The notes beneath the pieces were generated by a model. The model did no database searches. It saw only the letters and a program-made list of their open reading frames with translations, and was not told where the DNA came from. A program made the position numbers and the translations under genes. A DNA stretch of 64,000 nt from JANSWY01 sp965243755 (lineage in GTDB: Bacteria; Bacteroidota; Bacteroidia; Cytophagales; Cyclobacteriaceae). The DNA lies in NCBI GenBank assembly GCA_965243755.1, contig CBDEVW010000003.1:1178001-1242000 (forward strand), read 5' to 3'. Positions 60,950 to 64,000 of this stretch are shown here, piece after piece (the first letter of the stretch is position 1; every line of letters begins with the position of its first letter).

Positions 60950-62633
60950 CTGCCTCGAATCTTGTATATTTTCTTTTTCTCAGATAATACTTGAGCCCAC
61001 CATAAGCGATCAATAAAGCCAGTGGCACTCCCATGTTGATCAATTGCCATTTCAGCTTTTCATTCCTGATCTTTATTTTATCCAGTGGCCGAATTTTCAC
61101 TTCTTTTGACTTGGCGCTAATGAGTCCTTCATCCGCTACCAGATAATCTACGGCGTTAGTTACAAAGTCAGCATTGGCGTACACCGTACCGGAATAAGGA
61201 TCAATGCCTAACTCCAGCGGGTTCCCATTCTGTAAATCAAAATCATTTCGGATAAAATCGCCATCTGAAACTACTATTATCCTGCTTTCTACACCGTTCG
61301 GTTTAAATTGATTTTTGTCAGCTCCTTTTGGAAGAATTCTATTCTTAAACAAGGAAGTAAACTTACCTTCCAGTAAATATGCGATTGGTTGAGGGCCACT
61401 CTGGAAATTTTCGGGAACCACATCGCGTCGGAGGTCATTGAAGCTTACTTTCACCGGATTCTTCAAAACTCTGCTGTAGCTGGAGGTCAACATCAACGGT
61501 GTTTTTGTAATACCTGTCGCTTTTACAGTATCAATGGTTGAGACAAATTTGGCAATAGAAGCGTCTATATTCTTGACCAGCGGATGTTTACCATAATTGT
61601 TAATTATAGGAAAAAACGGCCAGGGCATACTTCGAAACTGCGCCTGATCCCCCATGTTTCCCGCCACAAGAGGCATTTCCCCACAGTTAAGATCCTGTAT
61701 AAAATCAGCATTGACCCTAACGCCGTATCTGAAAAACAAATCCGTCAGGTCTGTATCATATGCAAAGGCATAGGTACCGTCTCCATCCACACTGTCAAGG
61801 TTTACCCTTAAGGCATCCACAAATGCCAGCAACCGTCCTCCATTCATTACATACTGATCAATTTGATACTTCTCTGAGGTAGTAAATTTCTCTTTGGGTT
61901 TAGCCAGAATCAGCAGGTCATATGTTGACAAGTCCCTGATTTGGTTACTGAGATTGACATTAAACAGGTCGTACTTTTCAATCAACAGGTTTGAGAAACC
62001 AGCGATCATGGTAGAATCAAGTTCGCCATGCCCACGGATGATGCCCACTTGTTTCCTAAGGTCGTTAGACAATTGGCTGATGGTAGATGCTATGTGGTAT
62101 TCTATCCCTTCAATGGATTGGTTGAGCACATCATCCGGGTTTGCAGACCTGTTCCCTTTGAGCAGGAGGACCCCTTTCTGCTGACCATAGTAGCTCACAA
62201 TGGCTCCTGGAAAGATCAATTTCTCCGTTTTTTTTCCATCAGTCTGATAAGTCAGGTTAGTAGGCTGAATACCCATTTGTGCCAGATAGGTATAAAATTC
62301 ATTTTTGGCCCTTGTACTTGTTGCAATTGATGGATCCACAAATTTGAACTGCACCTTGTTTCCGGAATACACCTGAAACTCATCCAATGTCTCACGAATA
62401 GCAGTTTTGAAGCGCTTAAAATTGGCAGGAAGCTCCCCATCCAGGTACACATCCACATATACCGTCTCCTCCAGGTTTCTCAGCAATTCCTTTGTTGCGT
62501 CATTGATACTGTAACGCTTTTCTTCAGTAAGGTCTATTCTGAACCTGGTCAATTCCGCCAGTTGATTAATGATTACAATACCTGCGATCCCAATGAGAAA
62601 GTAGAGTACATGGGTGATTTTATTGCTTTTCAT
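60942..62633 (-). CDS. gldG: GldG, gliding-motility ABC transporter auxiliary component
   Basis: 564 residues from the ATG at 62633 (MKSNKITHVLYFLIGIAGIV), just after the gldF stop; an ATG three codons earlier overlaps gldF. Topology: an N-terminal membrane segment, a large extracytoplasmic region with the ABC-type/DUF4350-like domain (DVYLDGELPANFKRFKTAIR, IRGHGELDSTMIAGF, YDLLILAKPKEKFTTSEKYQ), and a C-terminal membrane anchor (WQLINMGVPLALLIAYGGL, about residue 530) followed by basic residues. GldG works with GldA and GldF; mutants of Flavobacterium johnsoniae in this set do not glide. gldA is not in the window. Confidence 0.9.
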   Translation of the reverse strand: MKSNKITHVLYFLIGIAGIVIINQLAELTRFRIDLTEEKRYSINDATKELLRNLEETVYVDVYLDGELPANFKRFKTAIRETLDEFQVYSGNKVQFKFVDPSIATSTRAKNEFYTYLAQMGIQPTNLTYQTDGKKTEKLIFPGAIVSYYGQQKGVLLLKGNRSANPDDVLNQSIEGIEYHIASTISQLSNDLRKQVGIIRGHGELDSTMIAGFSNLLIEKYDLFNVNLSNQIRDLSTYDLLILAKPKEKFTTSEKYQIDQYVMNGGRLLAFVDALRVNLDSVDGDGTYAFAYDTDLTDLFFRYGVRVNADFIQDLNCGEMPLVAGNMGDQAQFRSMPWPFFPIINNYGKHPLVKNIDASIAKFVSTIDTVKATGITKTPLMLTSSYSRVLKNPVKVSFNDLRRDVVPENFQSGPQPIAYLLEGKFTSLFKNRILPKGADKNQFKPNGVESRIIVVSDGDFIRNDFDLQNGNPLELGIDPYSGTVYANADFVTNAVDYLVADEGLISAKSKEVKIRPLDKIKIRNEKLKWQLINMGVPLALLIAYGGLKYYLRKRKYTRFEADA

Positions 62634-62635
62634 AT

Positions 62636-63382
62636 TTACCATTTTCTACTGCTAAGAATGAGGTTAGTGATCAAAAGCATAAAGAATATCATACTGATGA
62701 AGTATATCACATCGCGTGAATCGAGCAGTCCCTTGCTGAGGGAATTGTAGTGATAAATCATCCCAATTTTTTGTAGAAGAAGTGATAATTCCCCCCACAC
62801 GTTAATTGAGGCCATAGATTCAAATCCACTATAACAAATAAACGACAGAAATACAGCCAGTATAAACGAAACGATCTGATTACTGGTCATGCTTGAGGCT
62901 AATATTCCGATGGCAGTAAAAACACCACCAAGTAATAGCAATCCAATGTAGGATCCAATAATACCAGGAATATCAAGATTTCCTATGGGGTTGCCCAATT
63001 GATAAATGGACCAGAAGTAAACTCCTGTAGGGATCAATGAAAAAATAACAAGCGTAAATCCTGCCAGGTACTTTCCACCAATGATCTGCCATTCAGTAAA
63101 TGGTCGTGTAAATAGCAATTCTATGGTTCCGGTACGTTTTTCCTCTGCAAACGACTTCATGGTAATGGCCGGGATCAGGAACATAAATACGTATGGGCCC
63201 AGGCCAAAAAGTGTTTCCAAACTGGCATAACCATAATCCAGGACACTCGTCTCAGGAAAAACCCAGGTCAGAAGACCTATACCTGTAAGAAACACTCCGA
63301 TCACTACATAAGCAATGAGTGAATTGAGAAAGCTGTTTATTTCCTTTAAATAAATTGTTAGCATAACCGGATATTCATCCAA
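62636..63382 (-). CDS. gldF: GldF, gliding-motility ABC transporter permease
   Basis: 248 residues with about six membrane segments: LIAYVVIGVFLTGIGLLTWV, FGLGPYVFMFLIPAITM, FTLVIFSLIPTGVYFWSIY, GSYIGLLLLGGVFTAIGILA, NQIVSFILAVFLSFICYSGF and ISMIFFMLLITNLILS. The ABC-2 type permease signature FAEEKRTGTIELLFTRPF, thought to meet the ATPase GldA, is present. It is the permease of the transporter needed for gliding. It starts three bases after the M16 peptidase and ends two bases before gldG. ABC-2 permeases of other substrates look alike, but the gene order supports gldF. Confidence 0.9.
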   Translation of the reverse strand: MDEYPVMLTIYLKEINSFLNSLIAYVVIGVFLTGIGLLTWVFPETSVLDYGYASLETLFGLGPYVFMFLIPAITMKSFAEEKRTGTIELLFTRPFTEWQIIGGKYLAGFTLVIFSLIPTGVYFWSIYQLGNPIGNLDIPGIIGSYIGLLLLGGVFTAIGILASSMTSNQIVSFILAVFLSFICYSGFESMASINVWGELSLLLQKIGMIYHYNSLSKGLLDSRDVIYFISMIFFMLLITNLILSSRKW

Positions 63383-63385
63383 ATT

Positions 63386-64000
63386 TTATTCTTCTGGAAC
63401 AAGTACAATTTTAGCAAAATTGTTGGTATTCAAATATTGATTTGCCACCTGTTTAATATCATCGATGGTTATTTCTTTCATCAATGTCTCGTACTCATAG
63501 AACTCATTAGGGTCACTTTCATTAAAATAAATACGATTGAGGGCATTTAACCAATAGCCATTCTTCTTTAAACCTTCTTCACGGTTAATCTTTTGTGCCT
63601 CGAGCACTTCGTCCAGTTCTTCCTGTGTGACGCCATCCGTTTTGATTTTCTCTACTTCATTTAGGGTGGCTTCTATCAGGTTTTCAACATTTTCCGGTCC
63701 GCACGGAAAGGTGATTTTGAATGTGTACTGTTCTTTTGGGTTTCTACTTACAATGGCATTCGCTCCAACACCATAAACACCACTTTTTTCTTCTCTAATC
63801 ACATCAATCAATCGATTAGACAGCACTTCAGCCAATGTCTTCAGGTGATAAACGGACTCCTTTTCATAAGTTAAAACATCCGTATAATTTAAAGTCACCA
63901 GACTTTTAGGGTCCGTTCCCTTTTTGATGTACTCCTCTATTCTCCCTTTTGGCGGATCCACTCCCCTGTCAACCCATTGCTCCTTAATCGCCTCACCTGG
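63386..64000 (-). CDS. M16-family (insulinase-like) metallopeptidase, C-terminal part
   Basis: The frame enters from the right edge and carries PGEAIKEQWVDRGVDPPKG, so a GTG near 63961 is internal, not a start. About 204 residues are visible. They match the inactive C-terminal M16 half: LAEVLSNRLIDVIREEKSGV (the R/Y-type motif), YTFKITFPCGPENVENLIEA, and ITIDDIKQVANQYLNT. The HxxEH zinc site lies beyond the window. It is likely a periplasmic zinc peptidase that degrades peptides or processes envelope proteins. It lies directly upstream of gldF, with a 3-base gap, so it heads or joins the operon. Cut by the window edge. Confidence 0.8.
   Translation of the reverse strand, partial: PGEAIKEQWVDRGVDPPKGRIEEYIKKGTDPKSLVTLNYTDVLTYEKESVYHLKTLAEVLSNRLIDVIREEKSGVYGVGANAIVSRNPKEQYTFKITFPCGPENVENLIEATLNEVEKIKTDGVTQEELDEVLEAQKINREEGLKKNGYWLNALNRIYFNESDPNEFYEYETLMKEITIDDIKQVANQYLNTNNFAKIVLVPEE

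Overview
The window looks like chromosomal DNA of a gliding, probably marine or soil, member of the Bacteroidota, most likely order Cytophagales. The reasons are: three proteins end in type IX secretion (T9SS) sorting domains; gldF and gldG lie together; glutamine synthetase is of type III; two OmpA/PD40 proteins resemble PorE; upstream regions carry the Bacteroidota promoter form TTG-N(~20)-TAnnTTTG; and base composition is moderately AT-rich. No tRNA, rRNA, CRISPR array, prophage or insertion sequence was seen. The organism is inferred from gene content, not from a marker gene.

Layout. 1-5.3 kb: the end of a membrane protein, a small unknown protein, a GCS2-CBS fusion, a frameshifted carboxypeptidase-regulatory-like protein, a CoA-transferase and a GNAT acetyltransferase. 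5.4-18.4 kb: a PLP decarboxylase, then a run of secreted hydrolases: an M43 metalloprotease with a T9SS tail, a BNR/sortilin-like propeller protein, an endonuclease/exonuclease/phosphatase-family enzyme coupled to a GH16-CBM6 glucanase with a T9SS tail, and a GH13 lipoprotein amylase. A 20-bp LacI/PurR-type palindrome lies upstream of the protease, and a similar element lies upstream of the amylase. 18.4-25.2 kb: a leftward cluster hslV-arsC/spx-glycosyltransferase-Wzi-like porin, the pyruvate dehydrogenase E2, and a rightward pair made of a YheT hydrolase and an SRAP protein that lacks its catalytic residues. 25.2-36.3 kb: tandem PorE-like proteins, a fabH-unknown-MORN-repeat unit, an alpha/beta hydrolase, glutamine synthetase III and rsmE.

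36.3-49.8 kb is a single leftward gene for a surface protein of about 4,480 residues. It has five modules that shrink toward the C-terminus and ends in a T9SS sorting domain. 50.0-59.9 kb: a coupled lipoprotein/unknown secreted pair, a frameshifted TlpA-like thioredoxin, an agmatinase-SixA pair, topA, a HAD phosphatase, a START-like protein and dnaN. 60-64 kb: the operon M16 peptidase-gldF-gldG-DUF4340, cut by the right edge.

Three genes appear broken by a single base at a short A-run (about 3255, 52931 and 58192). In each case the neighbouring frame restores good family sequence. This pattern suggests indel errors in the assembly at least as much as real mutations. The most unusual biological items are the active-site-less SRAP protein, the giant modular adhesin, and the LacI-type palindromes beside the secreted hydrolases.
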